Source of the DNA: Candidatus Bipolaricaulota bacterium
Lineage (GTDB): Bacteria; Bipolaricaulota; Bipolaricaulia; Bipolaricaulales; Bipolaricaulaceae
NCBI GenBank assembly: GCA_025060555.1
Contig: JANXBC010000003.1
Location: 1-32,367, forward strand
Direction of reading: 5' to 3'
Length of the DNA: 32,367 bases
Shown: one piece after another, positions 23,475 to 31,279 of the stretch
Numbering within the stretch: position 1 is the stretch's first letter
Layout: the number at the start of each line of letters is the position of its first letter
Made by a program: the position numbers and the translations under genes
Notes under the pieces: model-generated
Told to the model about the DNA's origin: nothing
The model's input: only the letters and a program-made list of their open reading frames with translations
Databases searched by the model: none

Positions 23475-23660
23475 ATGGCGCGCAAATGCAAGATCGAGAA
23501 GATGAAGAAACCGCCGAAATTCAAGGTGCGGCAGCGCAATCGTTGCCTTTTGTGCGGCCGGCCGCGTGGGTTCATTCGCGACTTCGGGCTTTGCCGCATG
23601 TGTTTCCGCAAGCTCGCCTTGGACGGGCAAATCCCGGGTGTAAAGAAGGCCTCATGGTGA
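23475..23660 (+). CDS. rpsN: 30S ribosomal protein S14, zinc-binding type Z
   Basis: Short S14 of 61 residues, the zinc-containing (C+) form found in Gram-positives, Thermus and many deep lineages. Cys24, Cys27, Cys40 and Cys43 form the zinc site (CLLCG, CRMCF). It starts MARKCKIEKM. An ATG ten codons upstream is inside rplE and is not used here. Position between rplE and rpsH is standard. Confidence 0.97.
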   Translation: MARKCKIEKMKKPPKFKVRQRNRCLLCGRPRGFIRDFGLCRMCFRKLALDGQIPGVKKASW

Positions 23661-23670
23661 GGAGGGGGAG

Positions 23671-24081
23671 ATGACGGTGGGCGACCCCATCGCTGACATG
23701 CTCACACGCATTCGCAATGCGTTGGCGCGGCGGGCTCCCGAGGTCTGTGTGCCTTCTTCCAAACTGAAGGAAGCGATCGTCCGGGTGCTTGAGGAGGAAG
23801 GGTACATTGCTGGATATGAGGTGGAGAAACTCGGGAGTTACCCAGTGCTGCGGATCAAGCTGAAGTACCTACGGGAGGGTACGCGGGTTTGGCGGCCGGC
23901 CATACGGGGGCTGAGGCGGGTGAGCCGGCCCTCTCGCCGCGTTTACGCCGGGGTGCGCGAGCTTCCCCGTCCGTATCAGGGCCTGGGGATCGCTATCGTT
24001 TCCACACCCCAAGGGGTGATGACCGATCGGGAGGCCCGTCGGCGGCGCATCGGTGGAGAAATCCTTTGCGAGGTGTGGTGA
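23671..24081 (+). CDS. rpsH: 30S ribosomal protein S8
   Basis: Central-domain 16S rRNA binder; in E. coli it also represses the spc operon. It has 136 residues: DPIADMLTRIRNAL at the start, VPSSKLKEAIVRVLEEEG, and the C-terminal GLGIAIVSTPQGVMTDREAR with GEILCEVW. A purine-rich GAGGAGGGGGAG precedes the ATG. Confidence 0.97.
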   Translation: MTVGDPIADMLTRIRNALARRAPEVCVPSSKLKEAIVRVLEEEGYIAGYEVEKLGSYPVLRIKLKYLREGTRVWRPAIRGLRRVSRPSRRVYAGVRELPRPYQGLGIAIVSTPQGVMTDREARRRRIGGEILCEVW

Positions 24082-24089
24082 GGTGGGCG

Positions 24090-24635
24090 ATGTCCAAGAT
24101 CGGGAAAAAGCCAATTCCTTTGCCGACAGGGGTTAAGGTGGAGATCCACGCTCAGGAGGTCGTCGTCCAAGGCCCCTTGGGGACCCTGCGCTGCTCCTAT
24201 GATCCCCAATACGTTTCCATCAGCGTTAAGGATGGCAAGGTTCTCGTGGAACGCAAGGGCGAGCGTGCGCCCTTCCGCGCCAGACACGGTCTTTACCGCG
24301 CTCTCATCGCCAACATGGTGCAAGGCGTCACGAAGAAATGGGAAAAGGAGTTGGAAATCCAAGGATTGGGGTACCGGGCGAAGCTCGAGGGGCGAACCTT
24401 GGTCATGGAGCTTGGTTTTTCCCATCCCGTGCGCTTTCCTATTCCCGCTGGGGTAGAAGTAGAGGTGCCTGAGCCCACGCGGATCATCGTGCGCGGGATC
24501 GACAAATACCTGGTGGGGCAAGTGGCGGCTAACATCCGCAAGATCAAGCCGCCTGAGCCATATCGCGGCACAGGCATCCGCTATAAGGGCGAGGAGATCG
24601 TGAAGAAGGTCGGCAAACTCGGAGCGAAGGCGTGA
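24090..24635 (+). CDS. rplF: 50S ribosomal protein L6
   Basis: 50S protein near the factor-binding site and sarcin-ricin loop. It has 181 residues in two similar domains: MSKIGKKPIPLPTGVKV at the N-terminus, IQGLGYRAKLEG in the second domain, and KPPEPYRGTGIRYKGE at the C-terminus. ATG 24090 follows the rpsH stop by eight bases with AGGTGGG between. The extended frame from 23889 lies inside rpsH and is rejected. Confidence 0.97.
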   Translation: MSKIGKKPIPLPTGVKVEIHAQEVVVQGPLGTLRCSYDPQYVSISVKDGKVLVERKGERAPFRARHGLYRALIANMVQGVTKKWEKELEIQGLGYRAKLEGRTLVMELGFSHPVRFPIPAGVEVEVPEPTRIIVRGIDKYLVGQVAANIRKIKPPEPYRGTGIRYKGEEIVKKVGKLGAKA

Positions 24636-25012
24636 TGGATATGGCGAGACTTTCACGGAACAAGCAGAGGATCAAACGACATATGCGTATCCGGCGGAAG
24701 GTGATTGGGACGCCGGAGCGCCCCAGGTTATGTGTATTCAAAAGCCTTTCCCACATTTATGCCCAGCTCATCGACGATACCCCGCGCGGGGGCAGCCGTA
24801 CCCTGGTGGCTGCCTCAACCTTGGATCCGGAGATTCGCGACAAGATCAGGTCCGATAACATCGAGGCGGCGCGTCTTGTGGGCGCGCTCATCGCTAAGCG
24901 GGCATTAGCATTGGGAATCAGGAAGGTGGTATTTGATCGGGGAGGATACCCTTATCATGGGAAGGTGCGGGCCCTCGCAGAGGCGGCCCGGGAGGGGGGG
25001 CTGGAGTTTTGA
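24635..25012 (+). CDS. rplR: 50S ribosomal protein L18
   Basis: Binds 5S rRNA with L5. It has 125 residues from ATG 24635, which shares one base with the rplF stop. GTG 24632 and ATG 24641 are other possible starts; the family usually begins a few residues before RNKQRIKRHMRIRRK. Later segments RPRLCVFKSLSHIYAQLID and VVFDRGGYPYHGKVRALAEA are typical. Confidence 0.95.
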   Translation: MDMARLSRNKQRIKRHMRIRRKVIGTPERPRLCVFKSLSHIYAQLIDDTPRGGSRTLVAASTLDPEIRDKIRSDNIEAARLVGALIAKRALALGIRKVVFDRGGYPYHGKVRALAEAAREGGLEF

Positions 25013-25524
25013 TCGCGCAGGTCCCTGAACAGCTACAAAACGAGGTCATCGAGATTCGCCGGGTCGGCCGGGTCACCAAAGGTGGCAAACGCATGCGCTT
25101 CCGCGTGGTGGTGGTGGTGGGCAATGGGGCTGGCCGGGTGGGGGTGGGGATAGGGAAGTCCATTGAGATCCCCCAAGCCGTGCAGCAAGCCATCCGCAAT
25201 GCCCTCAAGAACATGATTGAAATCCCCATCGTCAACGGCACTATCCCCCACGAGGTGAGGGGGGAATACGGCGCAGCCAAAGTCCTTCTTCGCCCGGCTT
25301 ATCCCGGCACTGGGGTTATTGCCGGACGTACTGTGGGCGCGATTTGCCGCATGGCGGGGATCAAAGACATCCTCACTAAGGCCCTCCGCTCCACAAACCC
25401 CCTCAATCTCGCGCGCGCCACTTTAGCGGCTTTGGCGCAACTGGAGAGCCCAGAGGTGGTGGCCAAGCGGCGGGGAAAGAGCGTGAAGGAATTGGTGGAG
25501 GCTGAAAATGGCGCTGAATCTTAA
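25009..25524 (+). CDS. rpsE: 30S ribosomal protein S5
   Basis: 30S body protein important for decoding accuracy and mRNA unwinding. It has 171 residues from a TTG start at 25009 that overlaps the rplR stop as TTGA. A purine-rich GGAGGGGGGG lies about nine bases upstream. The double-stranded RNA-binding part has RVTKGGKRMRFRVVVVVGNG and GRVGVGIGKSIEIPQAV; the second domain has GTGVIAGRTVGAICRMAGI. Its end overlaps rplO by 17 bases, leaving no space for rpmD (L30). Confidence 0.96.
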   Translation: MIAQVPEQLQNEVIEIRRVGRVTKGGKRMRFRVVVVVGNGAGRVGVGIGKSIEIPQAVQQAIRNALKNMIEIPIVNGTIPHEVRGEYGAAKVLLRPAYPGTGVIAGRTVGAICRMAGIKDILTKALRSTNPLNLARATLAALAQLESPEVVAKRRGKSVKELVEAENGAES

Positions 25525-25960
25525 CGATCTCCGTCCTCGGCCCGGGGCCAAGCATCGGGTTAAGCGGGTTGGCCGGGGCTACGGCTCCGGTCACGGTGGA
25601 CATGAATCTGGTCGGGGCACAAAAGGCCAGGGGGCCCGCGCGGGAGTCCGCATGAGGCCAGGGTATGAGGGTGGGCAGACGCCTCTTTGGATGCGTTTTC
25701 CCAAGCGGGGGTTCCGTAATCCCTTGGCCAAAGAGTACGCGATCGTGGACATAGGGGTCCTCGAAAAACACTTTTCTCCCGGCGAGGAGGTCACCCTGGA
25801 AAAACTCATGGCCAAAGGAATTGTGAAGGACCCCAAAGGAGGCCTGAAGGTCCTGGGTGAGGGGGAACTCACGAAACCCCTCATTGTCAAGGCCCAGAAG
25901 TTCAGCCGGCGCGCGCGGGAGAAGATCGAAGCCGCCGGCGGCCGCGCGGAGGAGGGTTGA
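25508..25960 (+). CDS. rplO: 50S ribosomal protein L15
   Basis: Late-assembly 50S protein. It has 150 residues: the Gly/Arg-rich N-terminal part with LNDLRPRPGAKHRVKRVGRG and GRGTKGQGARAG, then GGQTPLWMRFPKRGF, and a folded C-terminal domain. It overlaps the end of rpsE by 17 bases and is followed by secY after one base. Confidence 0.96.
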   Translation: MALNLNDLRPRPGAKHRVKRVGRGYGSGHGGHESGRGTKGQGARAGVRMRPGYEGGQTPLWMRFPKRGFRNPLAKEYAIVDIGVLEKHFSPGEEVTLEKLMAKGIVKDPKGGLKVLGEGELTKPLIVKAQKFSRRAREKIEAAGGRAEEG

Positions 25961-25961
25961 G

Positions 25962-27251
25962 GTGTACCGCCGCGTCCAACAGGTCTTCGCCGTCGAAGAG
26001 CTGCGTAAACGCATCCTCTATACCCTCGGCATGCTCCTTATATACCGAATCGGTGTGTACATCCCCGTCCCAGGGATCAAGACCGAGGCCCTCGGTCAAA
26101 TGCTCTCCGAGGCCTTGGGTACTGGTCTTTTGCAGTTCTTAAACCTTTTCACCGGCGGGGCTCTCCAGAACTTTTCCCTCTTTGCCCTCGGTGTCATCCC
26201 GTATATCAACGTATCGATCATTCTTTCCCTTCTCATCCCGGTTGTGCCCGCGTTGAAGAAACTTCAGGAAGAAGGACGTGAGGGGCGAAAGAAGCTCACC
26301 CAATACACGCGCTGGGGCACAGTGGGTATGTCCCTCATCCAAGCCTTCGCCTTTAGCTATATGGCCATCACCTATGGACTGGCTGATCCTACACCGCGGT
26401 TTTTCATCACCTCTATCATCGCCTTGACGACGGGAAGCATTTTCCTCATGTGGATCGGAGAACGCATCACAGAAAATGGTATTGGCAACGGTATCTCCAT
26501 GCTGATCATGGCCGGGATTGTCGCGCGATTCCCGGGGGAGATACAGTCCACCTACATCGAGATCTCCACGGGCACCGTGCACCCGCTTTGGGCGGTTGGG
26601 CTTGTGGTGGTCTTTGTCGCGGTGGTAGCCCTCACGGTCATCATGCAGCAGGGCCAGAGGCGGATCTTGGTGCAGTATGCCAAGCGCACCACCGGCCGGC
26701 GGGTTTATGGTGGGCATTCCACCTATCTTCCCCTGCGGGTGAACATGGGCGGTGTGATCCCCATCATCTTCGCTTCCGCTATCCTCAGCCTGCCCAGCTC
26801 CGTGGCCGCTTGGATCCCGAGCCTTCGGTGGCTACAAAGCTATGTGGAGCCTGGGAGCCTGGTGTACCTTCTCGCATACGTCGTGCTTACCATCTTTTTC
26901 ACCTATTTCTATAGCTCCCTCGTGTTCGACCCCGAGGAGGTTGCGAAAAACCTGCGCGAGGCCGGTGGGTTCGTGCCCGGGGTCCGCCCCGGGGCCCCTA
27001 CTGCCCAATATTTCCGGGAGATCCTCGGCCGGCTGAATATAGTTGGGGCTTTATTCCTCGCCGGGATTGCTGTGTTGCCCTACATCTTCCGCGCCGCTTC
27101 CGGCATCCGGGGCTTCTGGCTGGGCGGCACTTCCCTCCTCATCCTCGTCGGCGTTGGGATCGACACCATCATGCAGATCGAGGCTCACCTCATCATGCGC
27201 CAGTATGAGTCCCTCATCAAAGGCGCACGCTTCCTGGGGAGAAGGGAATGA
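25962..27251 (+). CDS. secY: Protein translocase subunit SecY
   Basis: Membrane pore of the Sec export pathway. It has 429 residues with about ten membrane helices. The GTG at 25962 follows the rplO stop by one base, with GGAGGG at 25951-25956, and gives a normal N-terminus (VYRRVQQVFAVEELRKRI). Longer versions starting inside rplO are not supported. Visible family segments are RIGVYIPVPGI (helix 1 and plug region), GVIPYINVSIIL, the cytosolic loop before GGVIPIIFASAIL, and RPGAPTAQYF near the C-terminal loops. Confidence 0.97.
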   Translation: MYRRVQQVFAVEELRKRILYTLGMLLIYRIGVYIPVPGIKTEALGQMLSEALGTGLLQFLNLFTGGALQNFSLFALGVIPYINVSIILSLLIPVVPALKKLQEEGREGRKKLTQYTRWGTVGMSLIQAFAFSYMAITYGLADPTPRFFITSIIALTTGSIFLMWIGERITENGIGNGISMLIMAGIVARFPGEIQSTYIEISTGTVHPLWAVGLVVVFVAVVALTVIMQQGQRRILVQYAKRTTGRRVYGGHSTYLPLRVNMGGVIPIIFASAILSLPSSVAAWIPSLRWLQSYVEPGSLVYLLAYVVLTIFFTYFYSSLVFDPEEVAKNLREAGGFVPGVRPGAPTAQYFREILGRLNIVGALFLAGIAVLPYIFRAASGIRGFWLGGTSLLILVGVGIDTIMQIEAHLIMRQYESLIKGARFLGRRE

Positions 27252-27871
27252 AGAACGTTGTTCTCCTTGGTCCGCCTGGTGCAGGGAAAGGCACGGTGGC
27301 CGCCCGCCTCGTTCAAGAATTCAAGTTTTTGCATGTTTCCACCGGGGATATGCTCCGTGAGGAAGTGGCGCAAAATACCCCCCTTGGTCAACTCGCCAAG
27401 GGATATATGGCCCGCGGGGAGCTTGTTCCCGATGAGGTGATCTTGAGCATGGTCCGTCAGCGGGTGGACGCCAAGAAAGGCGTGCTGTTTGATGGATTCC
27501 CTCGGACCATCGCCCAAGCGGAGGGTTTAGAGCGGTTCACAACCGTGGATCTCGTGATTTTCCTTGAAGTGGAGCAGGAAGAGGTGGTGCGGCGTCTCTC
27601 TAGTCGAGTGGTTTGCTCCGCTTGTGGTGCGGTTTATAACCTGATCACCCAGCCTCCGCGGGTGCAGGGCAAATGTGATCAGTGCGGGGGTACTTTGGTC
27701 CAGCGGGAAGACGACAAACCAGAGGTCGTGGCCCGCCGGTTTGCGGTGTATATGAGAGATTCCGCTCCCCTTGTGGCGTACTATGAGGGGCGCGGAATGC
27801 TGCGACGCGTACGCGCTGATCGTTCCCCCGACGAAGTTTTCCAGGCCATCGCGGAAGTCTTGCGTTCATGA
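27248..27871 (+). CDS. adk: Adenylate kinase, zinc-binding LID type
   Basis: Converts ATP and AMP to two ADP and keeps the adenylate pool balanced. Length is 207 residues. The P-loop GPPGAGKGT is at 8-16, and FDGFPRT (81-87) is the AMP-site signature. The LID holds Cys123, Cys126, Cys143 and Cys146, a structural zinc site found in Gram-positive and thermophile enzymes. The LID is the long form. It overlaps secY and map by four bases each (ATGA). Confidence 0.97.
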   Translation: MKNVVLLGPPGAGKGTVAARLVQEFKFLHVSTGDMLREEVAQNTPLGQLAKGYMARGELVPDEVILSMVRQRVDAKKGVLFDGFPRTIAQAEGLERFTTVDLVIFLEVEQEEVVRRLSSRVVCSACGAVYNLITQPPRVQGKCDQCGGTLVQREDDKPEVVARRFAVYMRDSAPLVAYYEGRGMLRRVRADRSPDEVFQAIAEVLRS

Positions 27872-28647
27872 TCGCCCTAAAAACTGAGCGCGAGTTAGAA
27901 GTGCTGGCGGAGAACGCGCGGATCCTGCGCGAAATCCTGCGGGAGTTGGCGGATCATGTGGGCCCAGGGGTAACAACGGGGGAACTCGATCGGCGTGCCG
28001 AGCGCTTGATCCGCTTGGCCGGGGCCATACCGGCCTTCAAAGGCTACCAAGGCTATCCTGCCACCTTGTGTACCTCTGTGAATGAGGAAATCGTACACGG
28101 TATTCCCTCAGATAAGCGCGTTCTTGAAGAGGGCGACCTTCTTTCTTTGGATCTCGGGCTTTGGCGAGGTGGGTATTACGCGGATGCTGCGGTGACACTG
28201 GCAGTTGGGCGGCTCCGGCCGGATGCACAAAAACTTGTGGAAGCTACGCGCGCTGCCTTGCGAGCGGCCATCGAGGCCGTTAAAATTGGGGCGCACGTTT
28301 CGGACCTGTCTTATGCTATTGAGTCCAGCGCGAGGACTTTTGGTTTTTATCCAGTGCGGGAATTTGTGGGCCATGGGATAGGGCGCTCCCTCCACGAGGA
28401 TCCGCAGATCCCGAATTTTGGCCCGCCAGGTTTTGGGGCGGTCCTCAGGGAGGGGATGATCCTCTGTCCGGAGCCGATGTTGAAGGGAGATCCGCTTCCC
28501 GTCCGAATCCTTTCGGATGGCTGGACGGCGGTCACCGGTGGGGCCACGCTCGCCGCGCACTTCGAGGAGATGGTGGCGGTGACGGCGGATGGCCCGTGGG
28601 TGTTGACCGGATGGATCGGGGAGGAGATTTGGGGAAAAAGGAGCTGA
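27868..28647 (+). CDS. map: Methionine aminopeptidase, type I
   Basis: Removes the N-terminal Met from new proteins. It has 259 residues. The metal ligands are all present: Asp95, Asp106, His169, Glu202 and Glu233, with His78 in VHGIP and His176 as second-shell residues. Some surrounding residues differ from the common pattern (CPEPM in place of TIEPM, AHFEEM in place of AQFEHT), but no ligand is lost. It overlaps adk by four bases and contains the infA start near its end. Confidence 0.95.
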   Translation: MIALKTERELEVLAENARILREILRELADHVGPGVTTGELDRRAERLIRLAGAIPAFKGYQGYPATLCTSVNEEIVHGIPSDKRVLEEGDLLSLDLGLWRGGYYADAAVTLAVGRLRPDAQKLVEATRAALRAAIEAVKIGAHVSDLSYAIESSARTFGFYPVREFVGHGIGRSLHEDPQIPNFGPPGFGAVLREGMILCPEPMLKGDPLPVRILSDGWTAVTGGATLAAHFEEMVAVTADGPWVLTGWIGEEIWGKRS

Positions 28648-28847
28648 TCAGGGCAAAGGGTGAGGTCATCGAGGTCCTTCCGGACTGCATGTATCGCGTT
28701 CGGTTGGAGACCGGTCATGAGGCGATTTGCGTTACTTCTGGGCGCATGCGCCGGAACTTCATCCGCGTTGTGGTGGGGGATAAAGTGCTGTGTGAGTTCT
28801 CCCCGTATGATTTAACACGTGGGCGCATCGTCTACCGCGAGAGTTAG
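28629..28847 (+). CDS. infA: Translation initiation factor IF-1
   Basis: Small OB-fold protein that sits in the 30S A site during initiation. From TTG 28629 it has exactly 72 residues, the canonical length. Conserved parts are GEVIEVLPDCMYRV, SGRMRRNFIRV and SPYDLTRGRIVYR. ATGs at 28596 and 28611 would add residues not seen in the family. A GGGGAGG site lies four bases before the TTG. The gene starts 19 bases before the map stop, so it is partly nested in map. Confidence 0.94.
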   Translation: MGKKELIRAKGEVIEVLPDCMYRVRLETGHEAICVTSGRMRRNFIRVVVGDKVLCEFSPYDLTRGRIVYRES

Positions 28848-28856
28848 GAGGAGGCC

Positions 28857-28970
28857 ATGAAGGTGCGCAGTTCGGTGAAAAGGATCTGCGAAAAATGCCA
28901 AGTCATCCGCCGCAAGGGGAGGCTTTGGGTGATTTGTCGCAATCCCAAGCATAAACAACGGCAGGGGTGA
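28857..28970 (+). CDS. rpmJ: 50S ribosomal protein L36, zinc form
   Basis: A 37-residue protein starting MKVRSSVKRICEKC and ending PKHKQRQG, a complete match to the L36 pattern. Cys11, Cys14, Cys27 and His32 form the zinc ribbon, so this is the C+ form. AGGAGGAGG lies just upstream. Position between infA and rpsM is the standard alpha-operon order. Confidence 0.97.
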   Translation: MKVRSSVKRICEKCQVIRRKGRLWVICRNPKHKQRQG

Positions 28971-28974
28971 TGGT

Positions 28975-29361
28975 ATGGCCAGGATCGCAGGTGTAAACCT
29001 TCCGGCAAAGAAAAGGGTGGATGTGGCGCTCACCTACATCTATGGGATCGGCCCATCTTTGGCCAAGAGGATCCTCCAAAAAACTGGGGTTGATCCGGCC
29101 ACGCGGGTCATGGATCTCACGGAAGAGCAGGTTGCCGCCTTACGGCAGGAGGTTGAGTCCTACACAGTGGAAGGCGATCTGCGGCGGCAGATCCGTGCCA
29201 ACATCCAGCGCCTCATCGACATTGGGTGCTACCGGGGGATTCGGCATAAGGTGGGTCTCCCTGTGCGGGGCCAGCGCACGCGGACAAACGCCCGTACCTG
29301 GAAAGGGCCGCGGCCGGACAAGGCTGGCCGCCGCAGCCGCAAAAAGGAACAGAAGGAGTAA
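28975..29361 (+). CDS. rpsM: 30S ribosomal protein S13
   Basis: Top-of-head 30S protein that bridges to the 50S and touches the P-site tRNA with its basic tail. It has 128 residues: ARIAGVNLPAKKRVDVALTY, YGIGPSLAKRIL with the helix-two-turn-helix, and the tail GLPVRGQRTRTNARTWKGP. GGGGTGAT lies upstream, overlapping the rpmJ stop. Confidence 0.97.
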   Translation: MARIAGVNLPAKKRVDVALTYIYGIGPSLAKRILQKTGVDPATRVMDLTEEQVAALRQEVESYTVEGDLRRQIRANIQRLIDIGCYRGIRHKVGLPVRGQRTRTNARTWKGPRPDKAGRRSRKKEQKE

Positions 29362-29364
29362 GCA

Positions 29365-29721
29365 ATGAGCCCCCAGACGCAAACGCGCAAAAAGAAAAAC
29401 GTCCGCCTTGAACGCGCCCGCGTCCACATTCACTCTACGTTCAATAACACCATCCTCACCCTCACCGACTTGGATGGCAATACACTGGCCTGGCAGTCTG
29501 GTGGGACCGTGGGATTCAGTGGCTCGCGGAAGGGCACGCCCTACGCTGCGCAACTTGCCTGTCAGGCTTTAGTCAGACAAATGAAGGAAATAGGGATTCG
29601 TTCGGTGATCGTTACTGTGGATGGTGCTGGGCCCGGGCGGCAACCGGTGATTCAAACGCTCCGGGCCTCCGGCATTCAGGTGGAAGAGGTGAAGAACGTC
29701 ACCCCCACCCCACATAGCTAG
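29365..29721 (+). CDS. rpsK: 30S ribosomal protein S11, lacking the conserved C-terminal tail
   Basis: Platform protein next to the E-site mRNA and S7. It has 118 residues, about 11 fewer than usual. The core is normal: RVHIHSTFNNTILTLTD, GFSGSRKGTPYAAQLA and TVDGAGPGRQPVIQTLRASG. It then ends at VTPTPHS. Most bacteria continue after the His with the pattern NGCRPPKRRRV. The stop TAG is clear, and nothing resembling the missing tail follows in any frame before rpsD. AAGGAG at 29353-29358 is the ribosome site. Confidence 0.96.
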   Translation: MSPQTQTRKKKNVRLERARVHIHSTFNNTILTLTDLDGNTLAWQSGGTVGFSGSRKGTPYAAQLACQALVRQMKEIGIRSVIVTVDGAGPGRQPVIQTLRASGIQVEEVKNVTPTPHS

Positions 29722-29730
29722 GGAGGGATT

Positions 29731-30354
29731 ATGGGAAAGTATGCGGGACCTAAATGTCGACTCTGCCGGCGTGAAGGGGTGAAACTTTTCCTTCGGGGCG
29801 ACCGGTGCTACTCCCCGAAGTGTGCGCTCGTGCGGCGCCCAACCCTGCCCGGCCAGCACGGCCGCTTCCGCCGCCGCATGACCCTCTACGCCCTACGCCT
29901 CCGCGAAAAACAGAAACTCAAGAGGATCTACGGCCTAAGGGAGGAGCAGTTCCGCCGGTATGTGGAATGGGCTAAGGATTTCAAAGGGGTCACTGGCGAG
30001 GCCCTTTTGAAGTTCCTGGAACGCCGGTTGGATAACATCGTTTATCGTGCGGGTTTCGCCCTATCCCGGGCTCAAGCACGTCAACTCGTCTCGCACGGAC
30101 ATTTTCTCGTCAATGGACGGGTGACCAACATCCCTTCCTATCTTGTGGAGGAGGGCGATATTGTGGAGGTCCGACCTCAGTCCAAGGAAAAGTTGCGCCC
30201 TATGCTCAAGGAAATTGCTGACCGTCGCCCCGTTCCAAGCTGGCTCACCCGGGATCTTGAGGGGCTACGTGTCCAGGTGAATGCCGAGCCCAATCTGGAA
30301 GAGCTCGAGCACGCAGTGGACACGAGCTTGATTGTGGAGTACTACTCTCGCTGA
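29731..30354 (+). CDS. rpsD: 30S ribosomal protein S4, zinc form
   Basis: Assembly-starting 30S protein and mRNA-entry helicase partner; in E. coli it represses the alpha operon. Length is 207 residues. Cys9, Cys12, Cys26 and Cys31 form the N-terminal zinc site of the C+ form. The S4 RNA-binding domain has RRLDNIVYRAGFALSRAQAR and VSHGHFLVNGRVTNIPSY. GGGAGGG precedes the ATG. rpoA starts one base after its stop. Confidence 0.97.
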   Translation: MGKYAGPKCRLCRREGVKLFLRGDRCYSPKCALVRRPTLPGQHGRFRRRMTLYALRLREKQKLKRIYGLREEQFRRYVEWAKDFKGVTGEALLKFLERRLDNIVYRAGFALSRAQARQLVSHGHFLVNGRVTNIPSYLVEEGDIVEVRPQSKEKLRPMLKEIADRRPVPSWLTRDLEGLRVQVNAEPNLEELEHAVDTSLIVEYYSR

Positions 30355-30355
30355 T

Positions 30356-31279
30356 ATGGTGGACTTCATTTTTCCGGAAGAAGCGCGTTGGGAAGAGCAC
30401 ACCGACCGCTATGGGCGGTTAGTGTTGGCTCCGTTGGAGCGGGGATATGCCACAACCTTGGGCAATGCCCTGCGCCGTGTGCTCCTTTCCTCCGTTCCTG
30501 GCGCGGCCGTCGTGCGGATCTATATTCCTGGGAAATTCCACGAATACGACGTGATCGAAGGAGTGCGCGAAGATATCCTCAACATCATCCTTAACCTCAA
30601 GGGGTTAGCGATTCGTGCCACCGATTCCGAACCACATCGGATGTACTTGAGCGTCATAGGTCCACGTGAAGTACGGGCCAGTGATATTCAGCTGCCCGCC
30701 GGGCTTGTCATTGTCAACCCCGATCACTACATCGCCACGCTGGAGGAAGGGGCTAAACTGGAGATGGAAATGGAGGTAGAGGTTGGCCGAGGGTTCCGCC
30801 CCGCTGAGGAGAACAAGCGGGAGGACGCTCCCCTGGGCCTCATCCCGGTGGACGCGGATTTCTCCCCCATCGAGAAGGTGAACTTCCTTGTGGAGGAAAC
30901 GCGCGTGGGCGGGCGTTCTGGCTACGAACGCCTCATCCTCGAGGTGTGGACCAATGGGGCGGTGACCCCGAAGGAGGCGGTCCAGGAGGCTGTGACCATT
31001 CTTCACCGCCACTTTTCCGTTCTTGCCGCAGTTGAAATGAGCGCTAAAGCCACATCCGCTGAACCAAACGAATACCTCCAGCCTCTCTCCGAGCTTGGAT
31101 TTGATGTGCGCGTCTGTAACCTCCTCAGGGAGGCGGGCATCGTCACATTGGGAGACCTTTTGGGCAAAACGCGGGAAGAGATCACCGACATCCATGGGCT
31201 TGGGGAGAAGACCCTAGCCAAGCTTGAGCAAAGGCTGCAGGAGCTCGGGTACAGGTTGCGGTCGGAGAAGGAGGGCTGA
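30356..31279 (+). CDS. rpoA: RNA polymerase subunit alpha
   Basis: Dimer scaffold for RNA polymerase assembly. It has 307 residues from ATG 30356; an earlier in-frame ATG at 30332 lies inside rpsD. The N-terminal domain has YATTLGNALRRVLLSSVPGA and EDILNIILNLKGL. The C-terminal domain (about 240-307) has DVRVCNLLREAGIVTLGDL, keeping the Arg and Asn that touch DNA UP elements in E. coli, and HGLGEKTLAKLEQRLQELG. The ribosome site is weak. It shares one base with rplQ. Confidence 0.97.
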   Translation: MVDFIFPEEARWEEHTDRYGRLVLAPLERGYATTLGNALRRVLLSSVPGAAVVRIYIPGKFHEYDVIEGVREDILNIILNLKGLAIRATDSEPHRMYLSVIGPREVRASDIQLPAGLVIVNPDHYIATLEEGAKLEMEMEVEVGRGFRPAEENKREDAPLGLIPVDADFSPIEKVNFLVEETRVGGRSGYERLILEVWTNGAVTPKEAVQEAVTILHRHFSVLAAVEMSAKATSAEPNEYLQPLSELGFDVRVCNLLREAGIVTLGDLLGKTREEITDIHGLGEKTLAKLEQRLQELGYRLRSEKEG

